This document shows, piece after piece, positions 21,870-33,773 of a DNA stretch of 64,000 bases. The first letter of the stretch is position 1. Every line of letters begins with the position of its first letter. The stretch lies in the NCBI GenBank assembly GCA_030248225.1, contig JASANE010018398.1:1-64000 (forward strand), written 5' to 3'. The DNA is from Trileptium ribeirensis. Its lineage: Eukaryota; Nematoda; Enoplea; Enoplida; Thoracostomopsidae. The notes beneath the pieces are model-generated. The model saw only the letters and a list, made by a program, of their open reading frames with translations. It did no database searches and was not told where the DNA came from. The translations under genes and the position numbers were made by a program.

Positions 21870-22753
21870 CTAAAAACAACCATACGAAACACATAGTGTT
21901 GAAGTTTATGCTGATAAACGGTTAAATAAACTGATAAAATAATACTATTAAAACTACCGGTATTTAAAACTTTCTACTTCAATACAAGATGACTTTTTAC
22001 TATCTTCACTGAATGCGTTCAGGGGTTCCGCTAAATAAAATGAAATTTTTACCCGATAGACACTCTGAAATTTGAATGCAATAATTGCATGATATTTGTA
22101 CAACGCAGCAAATGGGTACAACTACACGTCAATATGTAAATAATGTCAATTGAAATTCTAGTTCAAAATTTCTGGTTTCTCCAAAGTGGGCACCATGGCA
22201 AAATTTTTTTACTTCCGCCTGGCAAAAACAGAACCCAGCTGACATAAAAACTTGATAAAGTTTTTGTATAGAAATCCCTTTTTACCTTAAAAATTACGTA
22301 ACAAAATTGGTTAAAAAGTTGTTCTAACTCAAAAGACATTAATACTGTTTCTGAAGGCACTTATTAACAATTATTAGCGCTTTGCTAAATACATTAAATT
22401 TAAAAAAATTTTTAATTTCGAAGTCGCGGGCACCCCCTGTTCAACTGCAGTTTATGTCCCTACTGCCAAATCCGGCGCCACCAGCTCAACCCATAAATCC
22501 ACATCTTACCCCCTGGTAAAATTAAAAGCGAACTGAGCAGTCATCATTGTGATCTAAAAATTCCCAATTTCCGTCTTGTTGGTCGTAAAGGGAAAATACG
22601 ACCCTATAGGTTTGATGTGTATTGAAAATAAAAAGTCAAATTATCTTTAACGTATTTCTGCTGCATTACTGTGTTTTGGCTATGAAAAATTTATTATCAT
22701 ATAGGTCAAATTAATTCTCGCAGTTCGCTTTCTTTCGGATACGCCGTACTCAC

Positions 22754-22837
22754 AAGTTTTCGCGGTCCGTCATGCCAAAAAATACCCTCCATTATAAACG
22801 TATGCCTCAACCAAATATCAGTGACCGTAGTTGCCCA
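22754..22837 (-). CDS. RALGAPB: RALGAPB-type exon
   Basis: 84 nt, 28 codons, phase 0 at both ends; acceptor AACTAG|TGGGC, donor CTT|GTGAGT. The peptide TVTDIWLRHTFIMEGIFWHD fits the Ral GAP beta stretch with pattern V-T-V-x-V-R-x-x-x-G-[RK]-x-x-W-x-x-Q-L-x-x-L-P-R. Both flanking exons are also phase 0 here, which supports the call although similarity is modest. Confidence 0.65.
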
Positions 22838-23731
22838 CTAGTTAACCATGCTGGCACCGCTTACAAGAAGTAATTTACAATACGAGCCAGAAATGACTGA
22901 TGGCCTTCTTTTTTCGATGTTCGTTTCGAATGTCTTAGTAGGCGCGTTCGACGTTCGTTCGTACCTAACGTGATAGAACGTTTAAATGAAAAATAAATCG
23001 AAATTGTAAATAATAAAAAAATGATGTTAGTATGATAATAAAATTTGTGCAATTGCTGTTCAAAATGCGTTCGATCTAATTGAGGATGATGCAGGATTTT
23101 TTGTGCAGAATCCTGCGCATTTACATACTAAAATTTGAGATTGCACACCTCAATGTCAGAATGCACAAACTTTTGCACACTAAATTTTTCCTGGGTCGGG
23201 ATCAGGTTGATTCGGTTGTTCTGGTTGTTGAGCGGCGCGACGGGCCAGAAAGACTCGTTTTGCGCAAGTGATGAAATTATCCATTGAACTTATACGCCGA
23301 ATTTATAAAACACTAATATATTATAAAACTTGGTCTTAATACAAAAATTGCAATATACATAAGCATGGCACAAATATACAATGCATAGATATGAATGGGA
23401 AGAGGTGACTGGAGGTTTCGAGCAACTTTTTAATTTTGCACACTGAAATTTGAGAATGCACAAACTTTTGCACATCTCGCAAAACGAAAAAAACATGGGA
23501 TGATGGTGAGAACGAGGATGAGGCTGATGTCAAAATTCTAATATATGCTTAAGCATTATATGACGATTAATATTAAGCTAATCAAAAAAGCAGCCATAGC
23601 CCAAAAGTGTTGCGTTACACGCCTCATAACATTAATCATAGTGATGAAACCACAGAAATATACAGAAACCAGGTGTTTAAATGTGATTTCACAAATTACA
23701 GAAAATGACTGTTACACATAATGCAATTTAC

Positions 23732-23827
23732 CTGTTCCACAATGAAATTCAGTTCAAGATCACACACATAGGAACCAGGACCAGAATGAATCGTCAGTGA
23801 ATCACAGGAAACTAAAATGTAGTCAGT
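23732..23827 (-). CDS. RALGAPB: RALGAPB-type exon
   Basis: 96 nt, 32 codons in phase 0, donor CAG|GTAAAT. The acceptor is either CCGTAG|ACTGAC (phase 0, preferred) or CATTTTAG|TTTCC. The peptide DSLTIHSGPGSYVCDLELNF ending IVEQ corresponds to the region ending in 'F-V-L-D-x-x-x-I-L-A-M-L-E-Q' in Ral GAP beta. The match is weak on its own, but phase and order agree with both neighbours. Confidence 0.6.
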
Positions 23828-24204
23828 CTACGGTGTAGTACAGCAACTAAATTAGTGATATTCACATTCGAAAGATGAAAATAATATAGCTTTTGAACAT
23901 ATCAATTGCACCATTTTTATCTAAGAGTTGGTTTCGTTTCTCTATGAGAAGAGTGTCAAGAGATATGGACTGCAAAGCACAGGTATTCGCATCGTCAGAA
24001 TGGGCAATGAATCCTTAAACTAGTTGTTTGGTGTACTCGTAGATGAATTATGTATAAATTACATCGATAGAAAAAAAATTTTATCCCCTGGCGGGCTCAG
24101 TAAAAACTAGGATCGCTTCGCTCGCTCCACTTAATTAATCAATAACGTTTTCGATAACTGTAAATGGTTAGCTGCATGCCGCAATAATACAGTTAAACCA
24201 TCTA

Positions 24205-24353
24205 CAGCACTCGCCAAACTTGTAGTTCGCTTGTTAGAAATTAGTTTTAAACATAGAATATTTTATTATTTATTTAAATACTGTAGAAATCTCGGGCGAA
24301 CAAGTGGTTCGATACTAGCTTTAACTCGCTCAAGTCATTTTTAGTGAGTACGG
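24205..24353. mobile_element. Degenerate copy of the TACAGTACTCGCCAAAA MITE family
   Basis: Left end TACAGCACTCGCCAAACTTG; right end, read inward on the other strand, TGCCGTACTCACTAAAAATG. These diverged inverted termini resemble those of the better preserved element at 33,611-33,773. The interior is AT-rich and non-coding. Confidence 0.5.
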
Positions 24354-24359
24354 CATCGT

Positions 24360-27300
24360 TATAATAGACTTGTTCCGAGCAAAATTATATTTATACTTAC
24401 TACAAATCATTTACTGCTACGATATATTTCAGATCAATCGTTGTAACTGTCCTTTCCATTATTGGATGATAGGAGGGACCCCCTCAACCCACTTTCCAAA
24501 TTCCCTCATTCTCGACCCACCCCACTCCATAAAATCCCCATGTTTGATATTGATTCAAAACACACAAATATAAAAATATAAGGTTGGAAACACTATTGTT
24601 AATAGCCCTGGGGTGATTTAATGACACTTGCGACTCGTAATAATGCCATCAGTGCCGAAAACACATAGCAAGAAATTTTCAATATATTTGCCAAAAATAT
24701 GCGTAAAAATTGAAATTTCACACCCATTCTCGCGATTCCACCGGGAATGGACATGAGGGCCCGCACAGAAATCCCACATTTTCGACAACTGGAAAAGCAA
24801 GTATAAAGTAGTCAAATTCGTTAGTTACAAGAACACGTAAGAACAGCGAACGTTATATTGCTGAGGTTGTCTATCCAAATAAGTGCTCTCGAGATGAAAG
24901 GTTTGAACAAAATAATTTTAATTCAAATTTATTACGCTCATCAAAAAAGTACTCATTTCGCAATACATTTTTCGAGTAGTCAACACAATGCTTTCAACAC
25001 ATAAACTTAAATCCAGTCAAACAATGATAGTGCTAAGATGAAATACATAAAACGTCTATAACACCACTGGGATCTCCATTCGCTACAAATTTTGCCACAT
25101 GGCATGAACCGGGTGCCGCTGGTTCCGAACAGGGACGAAAGATTTTGCAAGAAGAAAAGGGTTAAAAATCGCGTCAAAACCACTGCCAAGGCGCGTTTTG
25201 ATAGTGAGAAAAAGCGGTTTCAAAGTAAATTAAAAAAATAACGAACTTTTAGGCTTAAAGACGGAATTTGGTACAAATTTTATGTACATTGGGGTATTTC
25301 TACCGAGTGGAAATAAAAAATTTGCCAAGAGACGATGAATCGGGGGAAGCCACAAATTTTGGCAAGGGGCACGAACCGAAGGAAGCCCCAAATTGTATCA
25401 GGGGGCACTTGGAAATGCCAGCTTTTACCCCCTAACTTCTGAAAGCCCAGCGACAACTATTTTGCTACTTTAGCTGCTTACAGTCACGCTCAGAAATAAG
25501 CTCAAATTTTTCGCTAATCGTTCGTGAAGAATGCACGAAAAATTCATCAATAGCAACTAAACAAGATGTTAATTTTTCGCAGTTTATTTCTGAGCGTAAT
25601 AATATACATGTCGCTTGAATTACCCGAAGTTTATTAGTACAGCCTAAAGACAAAATATTAACAAAATGCCTGCATGCCTGCCTGTTTTGACTTCAGTTTG
25701 CCACAAATCATCGTCAGACAATACGCTCTACATTAACAAGTGGTAAAAATACTTGTATGGCATTGCGTGTTTCACTAGGTCTTAGTTTATAACACACCCG
25801 AGTTCTGTTAATGTTTTATTTAAAAGGTGTCTATCCAAAACAAATCAGTGAAACAGTGCAATCATTGTCTATGTACGCATTTTTAACATCGACAGAGATA
25901 AATAAAACTGATAAAATTGCACGACATAATATATAAAAAAATTTTTAATAATAAATCATAAAACGTAACGTATCGATGACTGATTACTACAAAAATATTC
26001 GATTACTAATGTTATGTTGAACGTTTTATTGCCCCAACAATAATTTCACCTGTAACTCATTCATTCCATCTTTGTAAATTTCAAAACGTTCAGAACACAT
26101 TGAAATAGTTTCGGTTGATGATCAGAGATTTAAATGAAGCTCTCAGTTTGTGACAAGATTTCCAGAAAAATAGCTCTACCGCATAATGTAACCACATATA
26201 TATGCTAATTATACAACAGTAGCTATACAGTGTGAGAACAAACCAAAATGAACGTGCAAGTTTTATGGACAAATTAATAATAGACAGTCAACTACGTGAA
26301 GATATTAATTTAGATTTCCGCTCGTTAAATAAACTATTTCGTTATAGAGTACAGACATTCACACTACTTGAAATTACTGCAAACCTGGAGCTCCATGAAC
26401 AGTATTTTGAGTAACAGCGATTAAAACGGATTCGTCAAGAACAAAGTACGATGATTGGTCCTTTGTGTTTGCTATTGGTAGTGCGTTGGAGTCCGACGGA
26501 AGCGGTCCGTCTTCTTGCCACAGTGACTAAAGCAATACTTAATAAATCTTTCGAAAAATTGAGAAAAAATGCAACTGAAAAGTTATAACAAAACTATTTC
26601 TTTACATTGAGAAAGAAAGAGAATGGCCATAAATATTTGATCACTTATTGACCGTAACAAATGGATAAGTATAACCATCACCATATTAAAAATAGTCCCC
26701 GCAAATATTTTAAACCGAGATTTTTACACGGGAGCGTCGTCCTAATTCTCCAATCCGATCCCCTAAACGTGACGTATCCGATGTCCCCCGAGACCCTGAA
26801 AACCCTAGATTTATTGCGTCTGTCAATTTCACTTAAATGTATCAATTGTTGTTCATATTTAAAAACCTGCATTACTTTAGAACATAACTAACATAGGGGT
26901 TATCCATCTCCCTAAGGGTAGGATACCTCGGTCCGCAAGCCAAATCTACACTTCCTAAAGCCCCTCCCGAAAAATTGGAGCAAAACTGGCTAAACTATGG
27001 GAAATTAGAAAACAATTTATCGAAAATTGGCAGAATTGGAAATTTTTTGGGTTCCTAAACATTTCAAAGATTTACATTCAACTGGCCTACTCCCTTTCCA
27101 CTCGAGACATTCGACACCTATGCTTTAAAAATTTTATTTCGGGCTCAAAACATGTTAATTTAGTGGAAAGTGGATATCTCTACAGTATTAAGCACATTAT
27201 GGGTTAACATAATAGTTTAGTATACACAAACTGCAATAGCATAGGCGATATCTGTTATCATGGTGTTATGTTTGAAACTACAACTAGTGTCTACCAATAT

Positions 27301-28092
27301 TTTCTGCACTGCAAATTAGAATATAAGGTTTACTCGGGATGACATAGTAAAGTTAACGTTGTGCGAGATGTCACATTAAGGCTACATATGCTGTTGTGAC
27401 ACTTGATAACATTTTATTACCAATTTTACAATGCTCTTTTGTAAAATCTACCAACTCCAGCTACAGGCGTAGTGCGAAACAAAATATGCCCGACTGTATT
27501 CAACACGTTTACGTTGGCCTAAAATACACATAGCCAATCAATGCCTCTAAGTCATTACATAATTACAAACAGCAAATCATTATTGACACTAACGATAGTT
27601 CATTACATTTCTGTAAAATATTTCAATAAAAAATTTTCTATTGGCGACCGCTCATAGGGGTGGAGGAGAGATAGAGCTATTTTCACAAACGTGCGCCCCC
27701 CATTCATGTCCATTGGCAAGAAGCGCGTGTTCCTTGGTTTGTGCTGCCAATTTGCTCCCTCCCTATGAAAACCACCAGTTGACATAATTAACTTGGCAAT
27801 AATTTTACAGAAACTCCTTTCTGAAGTTGAAAATTCTATTACGTAAAAAAATTCGTCGAAAAGTTGCTTTTAACGTTTACGCAGATGTTTCTGAGCGGCT
27901 TCTGAGGTCATAGGGTTTCCAAAATTAAAAATCTTTAGATTACGAAGTCCTCGGTTTAACCAGGACCCCAATAGGATGCCCACGAAAAACTTTCAGTAAA
28001 TGGAGAAACCAGTTATACAGCCAACTTCATTGCATTGAACGATGTTTAACTAGATAAAAATCTTAAACTCTGAAGAAAAATCACTGGCGCAC
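24360..28092. other. Intron with repeats, no exon recognised
   Basis: Contains the MITE at 25,481-25,604 and unclassified repeat-like blocks near 25,300-25,450 and 27,600-27,960. The open frames here have no family signature. No exon expected from the RALGAPB alignment is missing at this position. Confidence 0.5.
25481..25604. mobile_element. MITE of the CAGTCACGG terminal-repeat family
   Basis: Left end CAGTCACGCTCAGAAATAAG after TA; right end TTATTTCTGAGCGTAATA, an inverted match over about 15 bases. The interior holds an inverted pair around TTTTTCGCTAATCG and a TTAATTTTTCGC stretch. Related to 16,759-16,881. Non-coding. Confidence 0.65.
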
Positions 28093-28188
28093 CTGTGCAC
28101 ATATTGTGGCAAGTAACTGCTCTGCAGCATCACCCACACGCTTGCTAGCAGGATTAAAAGCGACATCCAAATGTGTTGTCGACGTTGG
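28093..28188 (-). CDS. RALGAPB: RALGAPB-type exon
   Basis: 96 nt, 32 codons, phase 0 at both ends; acceptor GTTTTCTAG|CCAACG, donor CACAG|GTGCGC. The peptide FNPASKRVGDAAEQLLATIC reproduces the conserved N-P-A-S-x-R-V-x-D-A-A-E-x-x-L-x-x-I motif of Ral GAP beta, one of the clearest matches in the gene. Confidence 0.9.
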
Positions 28189-28639
28189 CTAGAAAACAAA
28201 GTAGCAGTTTACATGAAAATGGTAATGAAAAGTCAATCTGGTCACTCCGCGTTAGACAGATATTTTGTATAATCAATGAACATTGCACAATACATATTGC
28301 TGAAATCGGTCATAGTGGCTACGACAGCTCTTCTATTTGCGAAATACTTTGATAAATTGACGCTGAACACATTGAATTCCACATATCTATCAGTGGCAGT
28401 CATCTATGTTAAACCTATCAAACTTCCTTACTTAAACTATCGGTAACTTCATAAAATTTACCACCCTCAACTTCCAAAGCAACGCGGCACTGTAGTGTAC
28501 AGATGTCCACCCACAGAAAATTTTCAATGAATAAAAGAAATAGAACAAAACGACTACATAACAGCCAGGCCATATTATTATAGTGATATTACTGTTTTCC
28601 TCTAACTAAAACCACGCAGTCATGTTCCATAATTAGTAG

Positions 28640-29060
28640 CTTGTTTTATTGCCAAGGTGACAAATTCTGAGTGCTGAATATGTAATTTAAAGAGACGCAC
28701 ACATCTATATTGAGCACCAGTATACAAAATGAGGTAAATATCATCCAAGTTGCTTGAATATTTGAGGACTTCTACCCATCTATTGCGTAAGTAGAGACCT
28801 ACAATATGCATCTACAAAGAGGAAAAGTTCCACAAATGAGACCAATAACACTCATATATCTGGAGCAGTTAAGAATATAATATTGCAGTTTTCGTTTAAC
28901 TTGGGTCCCATACGTCCCTTCAAAAGACCGTTTTCAAATGTCCAAATATATAGATGCTAACCGAGACCAATAACACTCACGTAGCTCGATCGGGTACGGA
29001 GACATTGCCATTTTGTGTTTAGATCTCATGGGAAAATTAAAAAATCAATTTGACACGACC
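28640..29060. repeat. Satellite-related patch, inverted units
   Basis: Reverse-orientation relatives of the 9.3-10.96 kb satellite: AGACCTACAATATGCATC, GAGACCAATAACACTCA, ATATTGCAGTTTTCGTTT and TTGGGTCCCATACG. About two and a half diverged units. Confidence 0.6.
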
Positions 29061-30492
29061 CTCAAATCAATCCGTTCAGCCAAAGTCGAGTTATGTGCGT
29101 CACGCTAAAAGACATAATAACGGCCATTGTCAAATTTTACTACTACATATACAGCTAGTAAGGCTTCTTCGCGTCGCTCGTGTCCTTTCACTTACCACAC
29201 TTGGAATTCAAATTACAGTAATGTGTGATAGACACGAAATACCAGTGCATATAGAACCAACGTGCAATGCGAACTGACGGAGGCACCAGCGAACGTTAAA
29301 ACGGTAGTTTCCAAACGAATGTTAAAACGGTAAACGTATGAACGAATGTAAACAAAAAAAACAGTTTGTAACGTTCGTTTGTAAACAAATATATTAGGAC
29401 CTGTTCTTATGTACTTAATTTTGTGGCTGTTCATGTATATAAAATAGCTTTCTATTACACGTTAATTTATTAATGGTGTTAATTATTTTTAGCACGTTCA
29501 TACACAATAAAAACAAAAAGCTATTAACTATTAATCTATTAATCAAATTTTACTGCGGACAAAATCCCCGAACAAAGCAGCGCGAATGGGTGCGATAACA
29601 AAATTCATTTTGGAAGTAATCTTATGTCTATTAGAACCCTAAATTCGTGTTGACAAAGCTCTATGCTGCAGCAGGAGCTTAAGGGAAACGTTTCTTAAAA
29701 ATGGAGGTAATAAATCCAGTCATTTTCGGAAAACCCCCTGGCCTATCCACAATGGGGTGGGTGGGGAGACCCCCACATTCCAAATCCCACATGTTCGTGA
29801 GATTTTCCCCCATGTCCGTCCCCCCACTCGGCCGAAACCCCTATGATCAACTAATTCCAAAAATTTTTTATGTCTAAAAATTTGTTTTTGTTTGCAAATT
29901 GTTTTTTAAACATTAATTACCACTATTTATAATGCTAAAATATCGTTTTTAGCTTGAAAATACATTCACGGTAGTAAAAATGCATGAAAATATGGAAATA
30001 TTTAGTATTTTTAAGCAAAATTTATCCCCCCACTTTTAATTTTCCCCGAGAATGAACATGGGCATCCCCGAAGTTCTCTCCCCCACTTTTCGGAGGGCTG
30101 TGGACAGGCCAGACCCCAGCGAAAGAAAAAACCAATAGAGGCCGATTAGCATTTGCCATTATAAGAAAATTTCTTGTCACTCCTCTGCGCTGTATACTAC
30201 TGAAGCGCAAGCAGACATACCATTCTTAATAAAGTGGAACTTTAAACTTGTTGCGAAGATGCCATATTTGAGCATCACTAACCCAGACGTTTGAAACCTG
30301 GAGCCACCACTTTGTCATTATACTGGGCACTAAAAAAAGCCAATCAAACTAGTGAAATACAGAAGAACATACCAATAAAAAGCTGATAAAAAAATAAAAT
30401 TTGTTATCCAAAAATAAGCCAGGAATTCAATGTATATTTTAATGCATTTTAAAAAAGTAATGTTTTCTTAAATTAGAAAATCCGGAACCAAC
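29061..30492. other. Intron, CGTT-rich MITE-like relic and repeat blocks
   Basis: Around 29,280-29,390 are AACGTTAAAACGGTA and AACGTTCGTTTGTAAAC repeats, as in the MITE at 8,524-8,753. The block 29,730-30,120 is a C-rich dispersed repeat. No exon recognised. Confidence 0.4.
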
Positions 30493-30719
30493 CTTGGCCA
30501 ATCCGCCAGTCAGGCCTTTCTCGATGACTTCGAGTGCTGCGTTTAAAAGATTAGGCTGCATCAGCAAGCTTGGAATTGCGCAAAACCAACGACAAGTGCA
30601 AATGTAAGACGAAACGATTAAGGAATGCAGCTCGCGAGAATGTTCGGTGCACGGACGGTCGAGCTGACGTTTGATAAACTCGCAAAGCGCCACAATTATG
30701 TCGACACAGACGGATTTAT
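30493..30719 (-). CDS. RALGAPB: RALGAPB-type exon
   Basis: 227 nt; acceptor TTTAAG|ATAAAT, donor CCAAG|GTTGGT. Two bases complete an Asn codon with the A left by the previous exon, and the exon ends in phase 0. The peptide contains LDRPCTEHSRELHSLIVSSY and LNAALEVIEKGLTGG. These match the Ral GAP beta block with pattern R-P-x-x-x-H-S-R-D-L-H-S-x-I-V-x-[AS]-[FY], and the L-E-V-[IV]-E-x-G-[IL]-[ST]-G helix that follows. This exon is the anchor of the whole identification. Confidence 0.93.
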
Positions 30720-32123
30720 CTTAAACAAACGAAGCTCCAAAACGACTACATGAAGTGTAATAACCTAGGCACAATCTTATCAATTTACAAAAATACATTT
30801 TCATGCTAACTTAAAGCAAGGCGTCAATACGTAATTTACCTGTTCAAAATTATTCAAACATGAGTGCATGGAATTTTTCCTATCCAAGAGTTTAAAAACT
30901 AACGGACAGTAAACGACCTGAGCCTAGTACTAGCACATTTAGCTATTCCTGATCGGGCATGTGCAACATAAGAGAACACCATATCACACGTACAACCGGG
31001 AATCCGGAATATGCGTCAAAAAGAGACAATAGCTATCTTAACAACCGCGACCACTATTTTCACCCCCCCCCCTACAAAACGCATGCCTTTACTGCACGAA
31101 TTTCAACCTCTAGATTTTCTGGTTTAAAACGAAAAATGAACTGCTGACAACGGAAATGCTATAACAATGTTAACTTGAAACAAATATGCAGTGCTAGTGG
31201 CTACTGCTTAAACTAAAGCTGTTTTGCAAATGCACAAGTTCGAATAAAATCATTCAAAAATTTCACATGCAACTGCTAATTGGGCGCCCACAATTCTCGA
31301 GGTCGCGATTAACCCTTATTTGAAATGCTATACGGAGTTATGGCCTCAAAACACTATCAAAATTTAAATGGGTCTTTGAGCTGCCCCCTAGTTCTAACCT
31401 GGGCGCAATTGGCAATACTTGACAGTTTCCCCAAGCTAACCTTGTCAAATCGCACCACCAGGTGGACGGAGGGGTTTACATTTGATTTTTTTGTTTTTTA
31501 CGAATTCTGGTTCGTCTCAAAGTTCGTATTTTGTCACGAGTAGTCGAAATATATGCAATAGTAATGAATTTTGTTAAAACTGTTTTGTTAGGACGACCAT
31601 TTTTGTGTCAACTCAAAATCCTTATTAGGGGTGGTGGATGCTTTGACCAAGGGGAAGCCAAAATAAACCTGAAGGCATTACCTGGAGAAACTGCGAGAAA
31701 TCGTGGGACCAGCTCGAAAAACCTGTGGCCCTTTCTGTCGAGAGGCCACGGAATTTCGGTACATCACTGAACATTCTATACAACTTGCCAATTTAGGAAA
31801 TATCCATTTTAAACACTGCATAGCATGTACATTGTAGACAACAGAAAAATTTATGGGAATATTAGCATTAGAAAAGCAGTTAACTTGATTTGATACACAG
31901 ATACGATGAGGTTTGCTGAAACATAAATCTCGTTCAATGAAAAATTTTAGCCTCATCAATTACTCCGTTCCACTCTACCATAATAATGTTGTTGCTTACT
32001 AATTTTGGCAACTTTATACTTTTATACTTGCTATTTAGTTCTCTCACGGTAACTGTAATTACAAGTTTTTTGAACATGGCAATATTACAAGTAGTGTATA
32101 ATACTGAAAAACATAAAACTCAC
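30720..32123. other. Intron; holds dispersed repeat copy
   Basis: Contains the repeat copy at 31,375-31,660 and a short poly-C run near 31,065. No exon recognised. Confidence 0.5.
31375..31660. repeat. Dispersed repeat, copy 2
   Basis: Same order of blocks and same orientation as 19,840-20,170, including GTAGTCGAAATATATGCA and TTTGTTAGGACGACCAT. Divergence is substantial. No terminal repeat recognised. Confidence 0.6.
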
Positions 32124-32279
32124 TGATAAATAGTGCAGGTTGAAGATGTGTTAAACTCGAAAGAGCGTCGATCAGGCAGAAACATACAGCGTATGTAGAA
32201 CTCCATTGTTGTCCTAAGCCACGACAGAGGTCGCGAGCAACTTGAGCAGCTAAAGTTGCAGATCCGGCATTCTCGGAAT
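32124..32279 (-). CDS. RALGAPB: RALGAPB-type exon
   Basis: 156 nt; acceptor CATTATAG|ATTCC, donor ATCA|GTGAGT. Lead-in AT completes a Tyr codon with the T of the previous exon; one base is left for the next. The peptide VARDLCRGLGQQWSSTYAVC and FCLIDALSSL matches the Ral GAP beta helix pair with pattern L-x-x-R-[LF]-x-x-Q-W-x-x-x-x-x-x-x-L-A-A-L-x-L-L-S-x-L. It connects in phase to the strongly conserved exon at 30,493-30,719. Confidence 0.87.
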
Positions 32280-33610
32280 CTATAATGGTAAAAGTTGTGT
32301 ATTAGTGGCCTAATGTAACTCTCCTAACTTAGCTTTAAAATCCGGAAACTGTCTAAACATATAATAACAAATATTGCATGTTACTGGCCCAATGTAGCTC
32401 TCGTGAGTAAACTACGAGATTTGGAAACTGTGGGAATTTATATCAACGTACTTGTCGATCCCCAAGTTTTTTTAATCCTCAGCGTACTAGTACACAAAAT
32501 TTATCTCATTTGTTAGGTTCAGCACATTTCGAGGTACACATAGTAGGTAGCTCCTAGTAAGATCATGTTCGTCGAAAAAATTTTCCTAAGTAGCTATGTG
32601 TGTAGTAGCAACACACCACACGCAGATATACAAAAAGCCCCAATCTCATGAATATTGTTTGTTTGAATGATTGCTTTTTGACCTGAGCACTTATTGATTT
32701 AACATTTTTAATGCATTTAATGCTCATGGACTCATTTTAAGCGCCTTCAAGACTTAAACGTAGAACACACAACGCAACCAGCGTATCAACGTATAATGCT
32801 CAAACAGAGCTTTAATGGATCTGTTTTCGTCAGAGAGGGAAAATCAATCAGCATATGCGTCGAACTCCTTAATAACTACTGGGCCGATTAAATAATTTTT
32901 TCTAAATATTCGACCAGTGCAAGACATAGTTTTTGTCAAAATTTGCATTAGCTGATTAGTTAAGCGTCTTATCTTATTTTTACCATTTTCAAACAAAAAT
33001 TGCTTATTTTCAAATAAATAATTAGTTTAAAGCTATTATTTCGGTGCATATGCTACATCTCGCCGTGCTGATTATGAATCTGGTGTTTATTACTATTCGA
33101 GGACGATAAAACATGCTAATTAATTAGTTAATTAGCTAATCACTAATTAATTATAAATTTGCTAATTTGTTGAAAAATTTTCAACGTACTAAGAAATGAA
33201 AAATAAATTACACAGGAGGTTTGGTTTGAGGTGGATAGACGTACATATATTGTTATTATCATAGTATAAGGGGCCAGACTGAGAAGAGAAAGTATTTTTT
33301 GAGGCAGTTATTTGATTTGAGTTGTACATCGAAATTAGAGTCAGAGTTCATCTTTTTTGGTAACAACAGTCGGACATTCCCGAAACTCCAGAGTTATAGA
33401 ATATTTCCTAAACCATAGCGTCCGATTGTTCTTCGTTACAAAATTTTAAGATTGCCTCAAAATTGTTATTTTTTTGCGCTCGGGGGTTTTCAACGTCATT
33501 GATCATGAACATGTGGCTTTTAAAGCACTATGATATTATAATGGATGCTAATTATTTAACTAACTGGCTAATTAGTTGATATTACTAATTACTAAATTTT
33601 TAGCTAAATA
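32280..33610. other. Intron; AATTAG-rich tracts
   Basis: Two blocks built from TAATTAGTTAATTAGCTAAT-like sequence lie at 33,108-33,180 and 33,540-33,600 in direct orientation. No exon recognised. Confidence 0.45.
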
Positions 33611-33773
33611 CAGTACTCGCCAAAAATAACCGTCGCATTTCGAGCGAGCGAGTTCGAGCGAGTGGCTCGCTCGAGATTTCGCAACTATTTAAATTAATAG
33701 AAAATTCTATTTTTAGAACAAATTTATTTCGAGCGAGTCGCGAGCGAGCGACAGTCATTTTTGGCGGGTACTG
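33611..33773. mobile_element. 163-bp MITE with GCGAGCGAG subterminal repeats
   Basis: Inverted ends CAGTACTCGCCAAAAATAAC (left) and CAGTACCCGCCAAAAATGAC (right, read inward) match at 23 of 26 bases, with TA outside both. Just inside each end are runs of GAGCGAGCGAG and its relatives, which may be repeated binding sites for a transposase. The element can fold into a long hairpin. Diverged relatives are at 24,205-24,353 and near 2,537. Confidence 0.88.
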
